Part shown: positions 7,640 to 16,462 of the stretch, in pieces
Numbering within the stretch: position 1 is the stretch's first letter
How the letters are laid out: the number at the start of each line of letters is the position of its first letter
Assembly: GCF_047302425.1 (NCBI RefSeq)
Contig: NZ_CP154855.1
Location: 1 to 64,000 of the forward strand
DNA: 64,000 bases
Reading direction: 5' to 3'
Source of the DNA: Oceanitalea sp047302425
Lineage (GTDB): Bacteria > Actinomycetota > Actinomycetes > Actinomycetales > Actinomycetaceae
The notes under the pieces: generated by a model
Told to the model about the DNA's origin: nothing
The model's input: only the letters and a program-made list of their open reading frames with translations
Databases searched by the model: none
Position numbers and translations under genes: made by a program

Positions 7640-8701
7640 GTGAGCCTCGCCGACGCGCCACAGTGGCTCGTCTCCGCGTTCGTGCGTAGTGCCGTCGCCG
7701 TTGGCGCGACCGCACCGCGCGAGCAGATCCAGCGCACCGCGCGCGAGCTCGTGGAGCGCTGGCAGGAGCCCGAGCGCAGCTTCCACAACCTCCGTCACCT
7801 CATCGACGTCCTCGCCCGGGTCGACGAGCTCGCCGAGGAGACGCACGTCCCCGACGTCGTCCGCCTGGCGGCCTGGTACCACGGCGCCGTCTTCAACAGC
7901 TCCGCGCAGGTGGCCTACGCGCGCCGCGGCGGGGAGGACGAGGTGGCCAGCGCCGAGCTCGCGCGTGAGCAGCTCGCCGCACTCGGCGTCCCCGAGGACG
8001 TGACGCGGCGGGTCCACGAGCTCATCACCACCCTCGCCGGGCACGACGCCGACGAGCACGATGTCGACGCCCTCGCCCTGTGCGACGCCGACCTCGGCAC
8101 GCTCGCGGTCGAGCCGCAGCGCTACTCCGCCTACAAGCGCGCGATCCGCCAGGAGTACGCGCACATCCCCGAGGTCGACTACGTGGCCTCGCGCCTGACG
8201 ATCCTCAGCCGGCTGCTGCAGCGGCGACGACTCTTCGTCAGCCCCTTCAGCCTCTCGTGGGAGGAGCCGGCCCGGGAGAACCTCACGGCCGAGCTCAGCC
8301 ACCTCAAGGCACGGCTGGCCGAGCTCGGCGGCACCGAGCCCGAGGTGGAGGAGGCCGCGCACGGGTGCGGGAGCGCGACGAGCTGGCCCAGCCGCGGGCC
8401 GGCCGCGGCTCCTCCGCCCGCGGTGCCGCCCCCCGTGGCCTTGGCCGCGCCGCGGCCGGCCGAGGAGGACGCGCCTGCCCCGCCCCCGCCGGTGCGCGCC
8501 CCCGAGCCTCGTGGTGCCGTGACCCCGGACGAGGCGGGCGACGACGACGAGTCGGCGCTGTCGGGGATCGAGCGCGACCCGGACTTCGAGCTGCGCCGCC
8601 GCATCCGGCGCAAGCGGCGGGCTGCCGCACAGCTCCGGGACGAGGCCGAGCCGTCCCCAAGCGCGCTCTTCCGACCCCCGCCCCGGCTGCCGCGCTCCTA
8701 G
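7640..8701 (+). CDS. HD-superfamily hydrolase-like protein with altered HD motif and Pro-rich tail
   Basis: A 353-residue protein whose first 230 residues look like the predicted metal-dependent HD phosphohydrolases of COG4339: RSFHNLRHL (His49, His53), then LAAWYHGAVF and ALCDADLG. The doublet that should read His-Asp is His81-Gly82, and the codons (CAC GGC) are unambiguous. The usual metal site is therefore changed and activity is doubtful or different. The last 110 residues are rich in Pro, Ala and Glu and end in a basic RRIRRKRRAAAQ stretch, which looks disordered. A paralogue with an intact His-Asp lies at 9201-10079. The GTG start is chosen for its ribosome binding site. Function unknown. 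Confidence 0.8.
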   Translation: MSLADAPQWLVSAFVRSAVAVGATAPREQIQRTARELVERWQEPERSFHNLRHLIDVLARVDELAEETHVPDVVRLAAWYHGAVFNSSAQVAYARRGGEDEVASAELAREQLAALGVPEDVTRRVHELITTLAGHDADEHDVDALALCDADLGTLAVEPQRYSAYKRAIRQEYAHIPEVDYVASRLTILSRLLQRRRLFVSPFSLSWEEPARENLTAELSHLKARLAELGGTEPEVEEAAHGCGSATSWPSRGPAAAPPPAVPPPVALAAPRPAEEDAPAPPPPVRAPEPRGAVTPDEAGDDDESALSGIERDPDFELRRRIRRKRRAAAQLRDEAEPSPSALFRPPPRLPRS

Positions 8702-8754
8702 CGTCGTCCCCAGGTGCCGGACCACGGGGGTGCGGCCGACGGGAGGAGACGACC

Positions 8755-9045
8755 ATGACCCGCTTCGAGGTCGACAGTGCCGAGGTCGAGGCAGCCGCCT
8801 CACGGGCCCGGCACAGCGCCGGGACGATCCACACCGAGGTGGCCGGGATGATGACCCAGCTCCTCGACCTGCAGAGCACGTGGAGCGGCGCCGCCGCCGA
8901 GAGCTTCGCGGCGGTGGCGCAGGAGTGGCGTGCCACCCAGCAGGTGGTCGAGCACTCGCTCGCGCAGATCACCGAGGCCTTGGACCTGGCCGCGCGCACC
9001 TACGCGGACGCCGAGACCAGCGCCCACGGGCTCTTCGCCCGCTGA
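8755..9045 (+). CDS. WXG100-family (ESAT-6-like) protein
   Basis: A 96-residue helical-hairpin protein with the diagnostic WSG turn (Trp43-Ser44-Gly45) between two predicted helices. Such proteins are typically dimers secreted by type VII (ESX) systems or fused to toxins. No EccC ATPase, partner WXG100 gene or LXG/toxin gene is in the window, so it is solitary here. A good ribosome binding site (GGGAGGAGACGACC) precedes the ATG. The usual YxxxD/E secretion signal after the second helix is not clearly present; RTYADAE near residue 82 is the closest match. Confidence 0.85.
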   Translation: MTRFEVDSAEVEAAASRARHSAGTIHTEVAGMMTQLLDLQSTWSGAAAESFAAVAQEWRATQQVVEHSLAQITEALDLAARTYADAETSAHGLFAR

Positions 9046-9082
9046 GCCGCGGAGCGCCGCGCCAGCCCCCTCCCCGGGAGGT

Positions 9083-9113
9083 CGCCCGGCCCGACCCCCA
9101 CGGCAGCCGGGCG
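9083..9113. terminator. hairpin after the WXG100 gene
   Basis: CGCCCGGC (9083-9090) pairs with GCCGGGCG (9106-9113) across a 15-base loop, 37 bases after the WXG100 stop and before the convergent DUF4031-HD gene. It is a plausible terminator. Confidence 0.4.
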
Positions 9114-9129
9114 CTTCCCGGGGAGGCTT

Positions 9130-9151
9130 CGGGCCCGGACGTCCGGGCCCG
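9130..9151. repeat. 22-base perfect palindrome, terminator or protein site
   Basis: The bases 9130-9151 read the same on both strands, with the centre ACGT between 9139 and 9142. The palindrome lies in the 155-base gap between convergent genes, so a bidirectional terminator is the simplest reading. A palindrome without a loop could also be a protein-binding site. Confidence 0.5.
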
Positions 9152-9200
9152 GCCCGTCTCCCGGCGCCGACAGCTGGATGCTCCGGAGGGGAGGTCTGGT

Positions 9201-10079
9201 TCAGCCCGCGCGGAGGTGGGTGAGCTCGGCGGTGACGTTGCGGCGGGCGGCGGCCTCCCACAGCCGGGCCCCGGTGTTCGTGGCGAAGAGGCGGGGGCGG
9301 TCGAGGAGCCGCTCCAGGACCGCCGCGCGCCCGCGTCGGAAGTCCGGCTCGGGCACGTGGCCGTACTCGGCGCGGACCCGCTCGGCGTAGGTGCGGTAGG
9401 CCTCGGGTGTGCCGCCGAGCACCCCGAGGTCGGCGTCGCACAGCACCTGCCCGGGCACGTCGTCGGGCGAGGTGTCGTGTCCGGCGGTGAGGAGGACGAG
9501 CCGGGACACCTCGGCGGCCTCGGCGTGGCCGAGGACCGGTCCGAGCAGTGCCGTGGCGAGGGCGGCGGAGGCCTGCTCGTCGGCGGGGGTGGCGCCGTCG
9601 TGCACGGCGTCGTGGCACCACGCCGCGAGCCGGACGGCCCGATCGACCGGCTCGCCGCCGTCGGCGAGGAGGGCGAGGCGGTCGAGGACCTCCCGCAGGT
9701 GGTCCACACCGTGGTAGACGCGGTGCGGCTCGGCCCAGCGGGAGGCGAGCTCCTCCCCGATCTCGGGGTGCCCGGGCACGAGGAGGGCCCAGCGGCGGGT
9801 CAGCTCGGTGCGGGCGGGACGGTCGGCGGCGCGCACGCGCAGCCGGCTGGCGCGCAGGCGGCGGATCAGCTCGTGGCCGTCGACGTGCTCCGCGCCGGCG
9901 GCGACGAGCTCGGCGTGCCGCTCGGCGGGGACGTCGTAGTGGTCGAGGTCGAAGGACCGGCGCGGCAGGTCGTTCCGGGCGGCGAAGTCGTGCAGCTCGG
10001 CGAGGCTGGAGTCGGAGACGAGGTGCGCCCACAGGGTGCCGTGCGCGGGCCAGCGCGGGGTGTCGACCAGGACCGCCAC
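9201..10079 (-). CDS. DUF4031 domain plus HD-domain hydrolase
   Basis: A 292-residue fusion. Residues 1-85 are a DUF4031 domain, seen in VLVDTPRWPAHGTLWAHLVS, SFDLDHYDVPAERH and HVDGHELIRRLRAS. The second half is an HD-superfamily domain with PHRVYHGVDHLREVL, LAAWCHDAVHD (intact His-Asp) and LCDADLGVLGG. The HD domains probably hydrolyse a small phosphorylated substrate, but which one is unknown. The GTG at 10079 is preferred because GGAGGCGGAG stands just upstream and DUF4031 proteins begin here. ATGs further upstream lack a ribosome binding site. Confidence 0.85.
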   Translation of the reverse strand: MAVLVDTPRWPAHGTLWAHLVSDSSLAELHDFAARNDLPRRSFDLDHYDVPAERHAELVAAGAEHVDGHELIRRLRASRLRVRAADRPARTELTRRWALLVPGHPEIGEELASRWAEPHRVYHGVDHLREVLDRLALLADGGEPVDRAVRLAAWCHDAVHDGATPADEQASAALATALLGPVLGHAEAAEVSRLVLLTAGHDTSPDDVPGQVLCDADLGVLGGTPEAYRTYAERVRAEYGHVPEPDFRRGRAAVLERLLDRPRLFATNTGARLWEAAARRNVTAELTHLRAG

Positions 10080-10158
10080 GCTCCGCCTCCGTCTCCCGCC
10101 GCTGCCGGCGCAGGCCCCCATTGTCCATGCCCGCACGCCCGCTTCACGCCGAGACGGC

Positions 10159-10194
10159 GACAGCCGGGCCCCTCTGGCGAGGAGCCCGGCTGTC
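10159..10194 (-). terminator. groEL terminator hairpin
   Basis: GACAGCCGGGC (10159-10169) pairs perfectly with 10184-10194. Inside it CCTC/GAGG extends the stem after one mismatch to a TGGC loop. It lies 25 bases downstream of the groEL stop. The remaining bases of the gap to 10080 show nothing else. Confidence 0.8.
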
Positions 10195-10218
10195 ACTGCA
10201 TCCAGGGGATGGGTGGGA

Positions 10219-11850
<1,632 letters not shown>

Positions 11851-11968
11851 GGGGTAGATCCTCCGCTTGTAGCGTGGCTGGGTCGGCCAGTGCCCGCGAC
11901 GGACGGCCCGCACGCCGGGCGGTCACGTCCCGCCGGCTCGCGGACCTCACTGGGTCGATCCGAGTCTG

Positions 11969-11995
11969 TTGTCACTCTCAGCACGAGAGTGCTAA
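11969..11995 (-). promoter_or_regulatory. CIRCE operator 1 (HrcA site)
   Basis: Read on the minus strand: TTAGCACTC, nine bases, GAGTGACAA. The CIRCE consensus is TTAGCACTC-N9-GAGTGCTAA, so the left arm is perfect and the right arm has two changes. It lies about 119 bases upstream of the groEL start. Confidence 0.9.
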
Positions 11996-12003
11996 CCCCG
12001 ATC

Positions 12004-12030
12004 TTGGCACTCTCATGGCGAGAGTGCAAG
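12004..12030 (-). promoter_or_regulatory. CIRCE operator 2 (HrcA site)
   Basis: Read on the minus strand: CTTGCACTC, nine bases, GAGTGCCAA. It differs from CIRCE by a few outer bases and lies 8 bases from operator 1, on the same side of groEL. Confidence 0.82.
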
Positions 12031-12053
12031 GCGCCGACCACCGCCTCACACGC

Positions 12054-12092
12054 CGAGAGCTGGATTCCTCCCGGGGAGGAATCCAGCTCTCG
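12054..12092. terminator. 39-base perfect inverted repeat after the LytR_C gene
   Basis: A 19-base perfect inverted repeat around a single central G (12073). The arm begins CGAGAGCTGGATTCC. It lies 80 bases downstream of the minus-strand LytR_C gene and 24 bases upstream of CIRCE 2, so it probably isolates groEL from read-through. No T run follows. Confidence 0.65.
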
Positions 12093-12171
12093 CCGCATGG
12101 GGGTTCTCCACGTCGCTGTGAAGGACGCGGCCCACCCTAGGTGTGAGCCCGCTCACGGTCAATGCCCTCGG

Positions 12172-12786
12172 TCAGCGCCCGGCGTAGTCCCCGCGCAGGA
12201 CGACGGCGATCTCGACGTTCTGGGTGGCGGAGGGCGCCTCGACGCGGTTGTCGATGCCGAGGATCTCCCCGATCTCCCGGGCCGTCGCCGCGAGCTCGGC
12301 GTTGCGGTAGTAGAGCGTCGTCTCGGCCGGGGACCCCGCGGTGTAGTCCGCCGCGCCCACCGTGGTGAAGCCGGCGGCGGCGAGCTCCCCGGCGAGCCGG
12401 CCGGCGAGGCCGTTGATGCCCGCACCGTTGAGGACCGACACGGAGGCGGTGAGGACGACCTCCTCCTCGGGCTCCGTCGTCTCCTCTGGGGTCGTCTCCT
12501 CCGGTGCGGGAGTGGTGGGCGCCTCGCCCGTGGGCTCGCCCCCGGTGGGGCTCTCGGCCGGGCCGGTCGCGCTCTCGACCGGCGCGGGCGCAGGCTCGGC
12601 CTGGGTGTCCTCGCCGTCGCCGCCGGCGAGGAGGCTCACCGCGCCCCACGCGAGGAGGGGGACGAGGACGATGACGGCGAGGAAGGGGGCGAGGGCGCGC
12701 AGGAGTGACCGCGGCTCGCGGTGCACGCCCTGGGGGCCGCGGTCGCGGCCGGCGACGTCGAACTCGTCCTCGGGATACTCACTCAC
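12172..12786 (-). CDS. LytR C-terminal domain membrane protein
   Basis: A 204-residue protein with an acidic cytoplasmic N-terminus, one membrane helix (about 29-53, ALAPFLAVIVLVPLLAWGAV) and a long Pro/Thr/Glu-rich extracellular linker (about 58-108). The C-terminal LytR_C domain starts VSVLNGAGINGLAGRLAGEL. LytR_C domains occur at the end of LytR-CpsA-Psr cell-wall ligases and alone in Actinobacteria; the stand-alone role is not established. No catalytic LCP domain is present. The downstream partner on the same strand is groEL, separated by a strong hairpin; DUF3263 lies upstream in the same orientation. Confidence 0.85.
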   Translation of the reverse strand: MSEYPEDEFDVAGRDRGPQGVHREPRSLLRALAPFLAVIVLVPLLAWGAVSLLAGGDGEDTQAEPAPAPVESATGPAESPTGGEPTGEAPTTPAPEETTPEETTEPEEEVVLTASVSVLNGAGINGLAGRLAGELAAAGFTTVGAADYTAGSPAETTLYYRNAELAATAREIGEILGIDNRVEAPSATQNVEIAVVLRGDYAGR

Positions 12787-12828
12787 GCGAGCAGGCTAGC
12801 CGTTCGTGGCGCCACGACGCGGACGGTG

Positions 12829-13110
12829 TCAGTGGGAGGGGCTCAGCCGGCGGCCAGAGCGCTCGCGCTGGCGGGCGTCGCGCATCCGCCGCAGGCGCTT
12901 GACAAGCATGGGGTCGGCCGCGAGTGCGGCCTCGGTGTCGATGAGGGAGTTGAGCACCTGGTAGTACCGGGTGGCGCTCATGTCGAAGAGGTCGCGGATC
13001 GCCGTCTCCTTGGCGCCGCCGTACTTCCACCACTGCCGCTCGAAGGCGAGGATCTCGCGCTCGGTGTCACCGAGCGCGGCCTGCGGACCCAGCGCGTAAG
13101 CGGTGTCCAT
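12829..13110 (-). CDS. DUF3263 protein
   Basis: A 93-residue cytoplasmic protein conserved in Actinobacteria. The diagnostic stretch is LAFERQWWKYGGAKETAIRD (residues 20-40), followed by MSATRYYQVLNSLID, which resembles a helix-turn-helix, and a basic tail. A DNA-binding role is plausible but unproven. Strong ribosome binding site GGAGGAGGAGAC. It probably forms one unit with the LytR_C gene 42 bases downstream. Confidence 0.88.
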   Translation of the reverse strand: MDTAYALGPQAALGDTEREILAFERQWWKYGGAKETAIRDLFDMSATRYYQVLNSLIDTEAALAADPMLVKRLRRMRDARQRERSGRRLSPSH

Positions 13111-13157
13111 GTCTCCTCCTCCTGCCCGGCGCGTCGAGTCGGCGCCGCGACCACCCC

Positions 13158-13187
13158 ATGCTAGAGGGGAATGACAGCGATGTCATT
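13158..13187 (-). promoter_or_regulatory. promoter of the DUF3263 gene overlapped by a palindrome
   Basis: On the minus strand ATGACA (13186-13181) and TAGCAT (13163-13158) are 17 bases apart, a good -35/-10 pair. AATGACA-GCGA-TGTCATT (13170-13187), a 7-base inverted repeat, covers the -35 and the start of the spacer, so a repressor site is possible. The rest of the 143-base gap carries the ung promoter region; TACACT (13241-13246) is a candidate -10. Confidence 0.5.
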
Positions 13188-13253
13188 ACCCGGCGCCCAT
13201 CGCCGCCGCAGCCCCGTCAACCACTTCACCTACGCCTGGCTACACTTCCCGGC

Positions 13254-13925
13254 GTGCGACCCCTCGGTGAGCTCCTCGACCCCGGCTGGGCCCGGGCGCT
13301 GGCCCCGGTGGAGGACCGCATCCACGCGATGGGGGACTTCCTGCGGGAGGAGGTCGCCGCCGGGCGCGGCTACCTGCCCGCCGGTCCGGACGTGCTGCGG
13401 GCCTTCACCCGGCCCTTCGCCGACGTCCGCGTCATCGTCGTCGGGCAGGACCCTTACCCCACCCCCGGCCACCCGATGGGACTGTCCTTCTCGGTGCAGC
13501 CGGACGTGCGGCCCGTCCCGCGCAGCCTCGTCAACGTCTTCCGCGAGCTCGTCGACGACGTCGGTACCCACCCGCCGTCGACGGGTGACCTCTCGCCGTG
13601 GGCGGACGACGGCGTACTCCTGCTCAACCGGGTCCTCACCGTCCAGCCGGGTAAGCCCGCCTCGCACCGCGGGAGGGGCTGGGAGGAGGTGACCGAGCAC
13701 GCGATCCGGGCGCTCGTCGAGCGGGGCACCCCGCTCGTCGCGGTCCTGTGGGGCAACCAGGCGCAGACGCTGCGGCCGCTGCTCGGGGACGTCCCGGTCG
13801 TCGCGTCCGCGCACCCGAGCCCGTTGTCCGCGTCCCGCGGGTTCTTCGGCTCCCGCCCGTTCTCCCGGGCCAACGCGCTGCTCGCCGAGCAGGGCGGACG
13901 GCCGGTCCGGTGGGCCCTGCCCTGA
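13254..13925 (+). CDS. ung: uracil-DNA glycosylase (family 1)
   Basis: Removes uracil from DNA at the first step of base excision repair. It has 223 residues from the GTG at 13254, the family length. The water-activating motif GQDPYPTPGHPMGLSFS (Asp66) and the catalytic-His loop HPSPLSASRGFFG are both intact, and LLLNRVLTVQPGKPASH is the uracil-binding region. TACACT ends eight bases before the GTG and no ribosome binding site is seen, so the message may be leaderless. Longer upstream starts give a non-family N-terminus. Confidence 0.93.
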   Translation: MRPLGELLDPGWARALAPVEDRIHAMGDFLREEVAAGRGYLPAGPDVLRAFTRPFADVRVIVVGQDPYPTPGHPMGLSFSVQPDVRPVPRSLVNVFRELVDDVGTHPPSTGDLSPWADDGVLLLNRVLTVQPGKPASHRGRGWEEVTEHAIRALVERGTPLVAVLWGNQAQTLRPLLGDVPVVASAHPSPLSASRGFFGSRPFSRANALLAEQGGRPVRWALP

Positions 13926-13945
13926 CGCGGTGGCAGGATCGGCGG

Positions 13946-14758
13946 GTGTCCACGCACCTGTCCGCCGCCCCGCCCTGGGGCCGCTACGTCGCCATCGGGG
14001 ACTCCCTCACCGAGGGCATGGTCGACCCCGACCCGCAGGACCCGGAGCACCACCGCGGCTGGGCCGACCTGCTCGCCGCCGCGCTCTCGCGCCGCCGTGT
14101 CGCGGCCGGCCACCCGCCCCTGGAGTACGCCAACCTCGCGGTCCGTGGGCGGCTCCTCGGCCAGATCCTCAGCGAGCAGCTGCCGACCGCACGCGACCTG
14201 CGCCCGGATCTCGTCTCGGTCACCGGAGGCGGCAACGACATCCTGCGCCCCGGGGCGGACGTCGACGCACTGCTCCGCGAGCTCGAGGAGGCTGTCGCCG
14301 GCGTGCGGGCCACGGGCAGCGACGTCCTGCTCGTCACCGGCACCGACCCCGCGGGCGCGCCGGTCATCCGGCTCACCCGGTCGAAGGTCGCCGTCTTCAA
14401 CAGCGGGCTGTGGTCGATCGCCCACCGCCACGGCGCCCACGTCCTCGACCTGTGGGGCATGCGCTCGCTGCGCGACTGGCGGATGTGGGCGGAGGACCGC
14501 ATCCACCTGTCGACGGCGGGGCACGAGCGGGTGGCGCAGGCCGCCCTCGTCGGGCTCGGGCTCGTCCCGGACCACGAGGCCTGGGACGACCCGCTCGCTC
14601 CCCTGCCGCCGGAGGCACGCGCCGAGCGCTGGCGCGGCAACGCCCGGTGGGCGCGGGCTTACGCGCTGCCGTGGGTGCAGCGGCGCCTGCGCCGGCAGTC
14701 CTCCGGTGACCTGCGCCGGGCGAAGTACCCGGAGCCGGTCACCGTCGAGACCACCTGA
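13946..14758 (+). CDS. SGNH/GDSL-family hydrolase
   Basis: A 270-residue esterase-like protein. Block I is AIGDSLTEGM (nucleophile Ser near 19), block III is GGGNDILRPG, and block V is DRIHLSTAGH with the Asp-x-x-His pair, so the active site is complete. There is no signal peptide, so it should act in the cytoplasm. The GTG start lies 20 bases after ung, which suggests co-transcription. The substrate is unknown. Its stop abuts the convergent cheX stop with no gap. Confidence 0.85.
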   Translation: MSTHLSAAPPWGRYVAIGDSLTEGMVDPDPQDPEHHRGWADLLAAALSRRRVAAGHPPLEYANLAVRGRLLGQILSEQLPTARDLRPDLVSVTGGGNDILRPGADVDALLRELEEAVAGVRATGSDVLLVTGTDPAGAPVIRLTRSKVAVFNSGLWSIAHRHGAHVLDLWGMRSLRDWRMWAEDRIHLSTAGHERVAQAALVGLGLVPDHEAWDDPLAPLPPEARAERWRGNARWARAYALPWVQRRLRRQSSGDLRRAKYPEPVTVETT

Positions 14759-15244
14759 CTACTTGAGCACCACCGAGAGCAGGCCGCTGCCGTAGCCGTG
14801 CACGTCGACGGTCGCGTCCAGGCGCGGGCCGTAGCTGCGCAGCCAGGTGGCGATGTCCGCGGGCAGCGGCCCGGCCCCGGAGTCGTGGACGGACTCGAGG
14901 CGCAGGTGCGGCGCGTCGCCGACGTTGAACAGGGCCGAGGTGACGTTGAGGACCTCGGTGACGTTCTCGAGCAGCGTCTCGTCCAGCGGGCCGAGGGACG
15001 CGCGCGCGGCGCGGGCGGGGATGAGCGCGATCGCGCCGCCGAGCGCCGCGGCGAGGTGGGTGTCGACGGCCACGAGGGCCTCGCCCTTGAGAAACTGGGT
15101 GACGTACACGCCGACGACGACGCCGGGCTCGGTCGCGGGGGTGACGGACTCCTCGGCCAGCGCGATCTCGCAGTCGCGGCCGACGAGCATGGTGAACAGG
15201 TCGCGCAGCTCCTTGAGCGGCGGGATCGGGGTCGTGGCGCTCAT
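14759..15244 (-). CDS. cheX: CheX/CheC-like phosphatase domain protein (first copy)
   Basis: A 161-residue protein that is probably a CheY-phosphate phosphatase of the CheC/CheX/FliY fold. The active-site signature E-x-x-N is seen in TEVLNVTSALFN; GVYVTQFLKGEALVAVDTHLA is the beta-sheet part. It is more divergent than the copy at 15606-16082, so its phosphatase role is an inference. It is the last gene of the chemotaxis operon and its ATG overlaps the cheY stop (ATGA). Confidence 0.7.
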   Translation of the reverse strand: MSATTPIPPLKELRDLFTMLVGRDCEIALAEESVTPATEPGVVVGVYVTQFLKGEALVAVDTHLAAALGGAIALIPARAARASLGPLDETLLENVTEVLNVTSALFNVGDAPHLRLESVHDSGAGPLPADIATWLRSYGPRLDATVDVHGYGSGLLSVVLK

Positions 15245-15609
15245 GCGAGGAAGGGGTCGATGGTCGAGCGGAACGAGTCCGGGGTGAAGGGCTTGGCGAT
15301 GAGGAACAGCGCCCCCTCGCTCTCGGCGAGCTCCCGCATCTGCGGGGAGCCCTCGGAGGTGATGAAGCCCAGCGGGATGTCCGCCCCGGAGGCGTTGAGA
15401 CCACGCAGCAGGTCGATGCCCGTCATCTCGGGCATGTTCCAGTCCGAGAGCACGAGGTCGGGCTGCTGGGCGAGCGCGAGCTCGAGAGCCTCCGCGCCGT
15501 TGGTGGCCTCGATGACCTCCCAGTCGCCGTAACCCGCCTGGCGCAGGGTCCGGATGACGATCTGTCGCATGACCTTGCTGTCGTCGGCGACGATGACTCG
15601 CAGGCTCAC
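15241..15609 (-). CDS. cheY: CheY-like response regulator (first copy)
   Basis: A single-domain receiver of 122 residues. VADDSKVMRQIV gives the acidic pair, LVLSDWNMPEMTG the phosphorylation site (Asp56), FITSEG the switch Thr/Ser, and IAKPFTP the conserved Lys. It should carry the signal from CheA to the flagellar switch or act as a phosphate sink. The GTG start at 15609 has AAAGGAGG just upstream and overlaps the stop of the upstream cheX as GTGA. Confidence 0.92.
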   Translation of the reverse strand: MSLRVIVADDSKVMRQIVIRTLRQAGYGDWEVIEATNGAEALELALAQQPDLVLSDWNMPEMTGIDLLRGLNASGADIPLGFITSEGSPQMRELAESEGALFLIAKPFTPDSFRSTIDPFLA

Positions 15610-16082
15610 TGCGTGTCCTCCTTTGCGTCGGGGTTGGTGTCCAGCTCCCACATGGAGATGACGAGGTGGTCCTGGTGCCACTGGAGCGAGGTCTCCCACA
15701 GGAGGTCGCCGGTGGGCTGGGTGCCGTCGAGTGCGACGACGGGAAGGCTGAGGGTGCTGCGGTCGGCCATGAGGCCCTTGATGTTGCCACCGATGACGTT
15801 GGCGATCTCGCCGAGCGCATCGCGCAGGTCTTCAGTATCCACCGGATCGGCGGGGTCCATGGCGAGCAGGGCGCGGGCGATCCGGTCGGCGGTGCCGCGG
15901 CTGGTGGCCACGACGGTACGCACGGGGTGCTCCCCCTGGATCTCGACCCAGGCGCGGACGGGCTCGGCGATGACGACGGCCTCGCCCGCGGTGTCGGTGA
16001 GCAGCCCCGGTTCGCCGTCGATCATCGCAGTGAACATGTCTTGCGCGATGGTGACGACGTGGTCGGCCATGGTGGCGGTCAT
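15606..16082 (-). CDS. cheX: CheX-type CheY-P phosphatase (second copy)
   Basis: A 158-residue CheX-family protein. GEIANVIGGNIKGLM carries the E-x-x-N catalytic pair used to dephosphorylate CheY-P. It sits between two CheY genes with overlapping stops and starts on both sides. A second ATG (MADHVV) four codons in is a possible alternative start. Confidence 0.86.
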   Translation of the reverse strand: MTATMADHVVTIAQDMFTAMIDGEPGLLTDTAGEAVVIAEPVRAWVEIQGEHPVRTVVATSRGTADRIARALLAMDPADPVDTEDLRDALGEIANVIGGNIKGLMADRSTLSLPVVALDGTQPTGDLLWETSLQWHQDHLVISMWELDTNPDAKEDTQ

Positions 16083-16462
16083 GCGATCTCCTCGGTGGGG
16101 ACGAGCCCGAGCATCTCCAGCTTGCCCTTGAGTGCGTCCGGCGTGAACGGCTTGATGAGGTACTCGTGGGCGCCGGCCGCGAGCGCACGCACGATCTGGT
16201 CGTGCTCGGACTCGGTCGTCACCATCATGAGCGTGATGCCGCGCCACTCCCGGCGGGCGCGGACGGCGTAGACGAAGGACAGCCCGTCCATGACCGGCAT
16301 GTTCCAGTCGACGCACGCGAGGTCGAAGCTGCTGTCGGCCTCGAGGACGGCGAGGGCTGCGGCGCCGTCGCCGGCCTCCTCGGTCGTGTAGCCGAGGTCC
16401 TGCAGCAGGCGCGAGACGATCCGGCGCATCGCGCGCGAGTCGTCGATGACGAGAGCTCTCAT
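16079..16462 (-). CDS. cheY: CheY-like response regulator (second copy)
   Basis: A receiver protein of 127 residues: VIDDSRAMRRIVSRLL, CVDWNMPVMDG (phosphorylated Asp52), MMVTTESEHD (switch Thr) and YLIKPFTPDALKGK (Lys). Its canonical form makes it the better candidate for the main motor-binding CheY, though the sequence alone cannot decide between the two copies. Start and stop overlap the neighbours by four bases. Confidence 0.93.
   Translation of the reverse strand: MRALVIDDSRAMRRIVSRLLQDLGYTTEEAGDGAAALAVLEADSSFDLACVDWNMPVMDGLSFVYAVRARREWRGITLMMVTTESEHDQIVRALAAGAHEYLIKPFTPDALKGKLEMLGLVPTEEIA

Larger units (their letters stand above)
11851..12171 (-). other. 321-base regulatory gap upstream of groEL
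   Basis: No gene is visible. The gap holds the groEL leader, two CIRCE operators (11969-11995 and 12004-12030) and a strong 39-base palindrome (12054-12092) that closes off the upstream LytR_C gene. Confidence 0.7.

Noticed and set aside
13158..13253. Longer N-terminus for uracil-DNA glycosylase
   Set aside because: The extra residues (starting MLEGNDSDV) are not family-like and would cross the promoter region.
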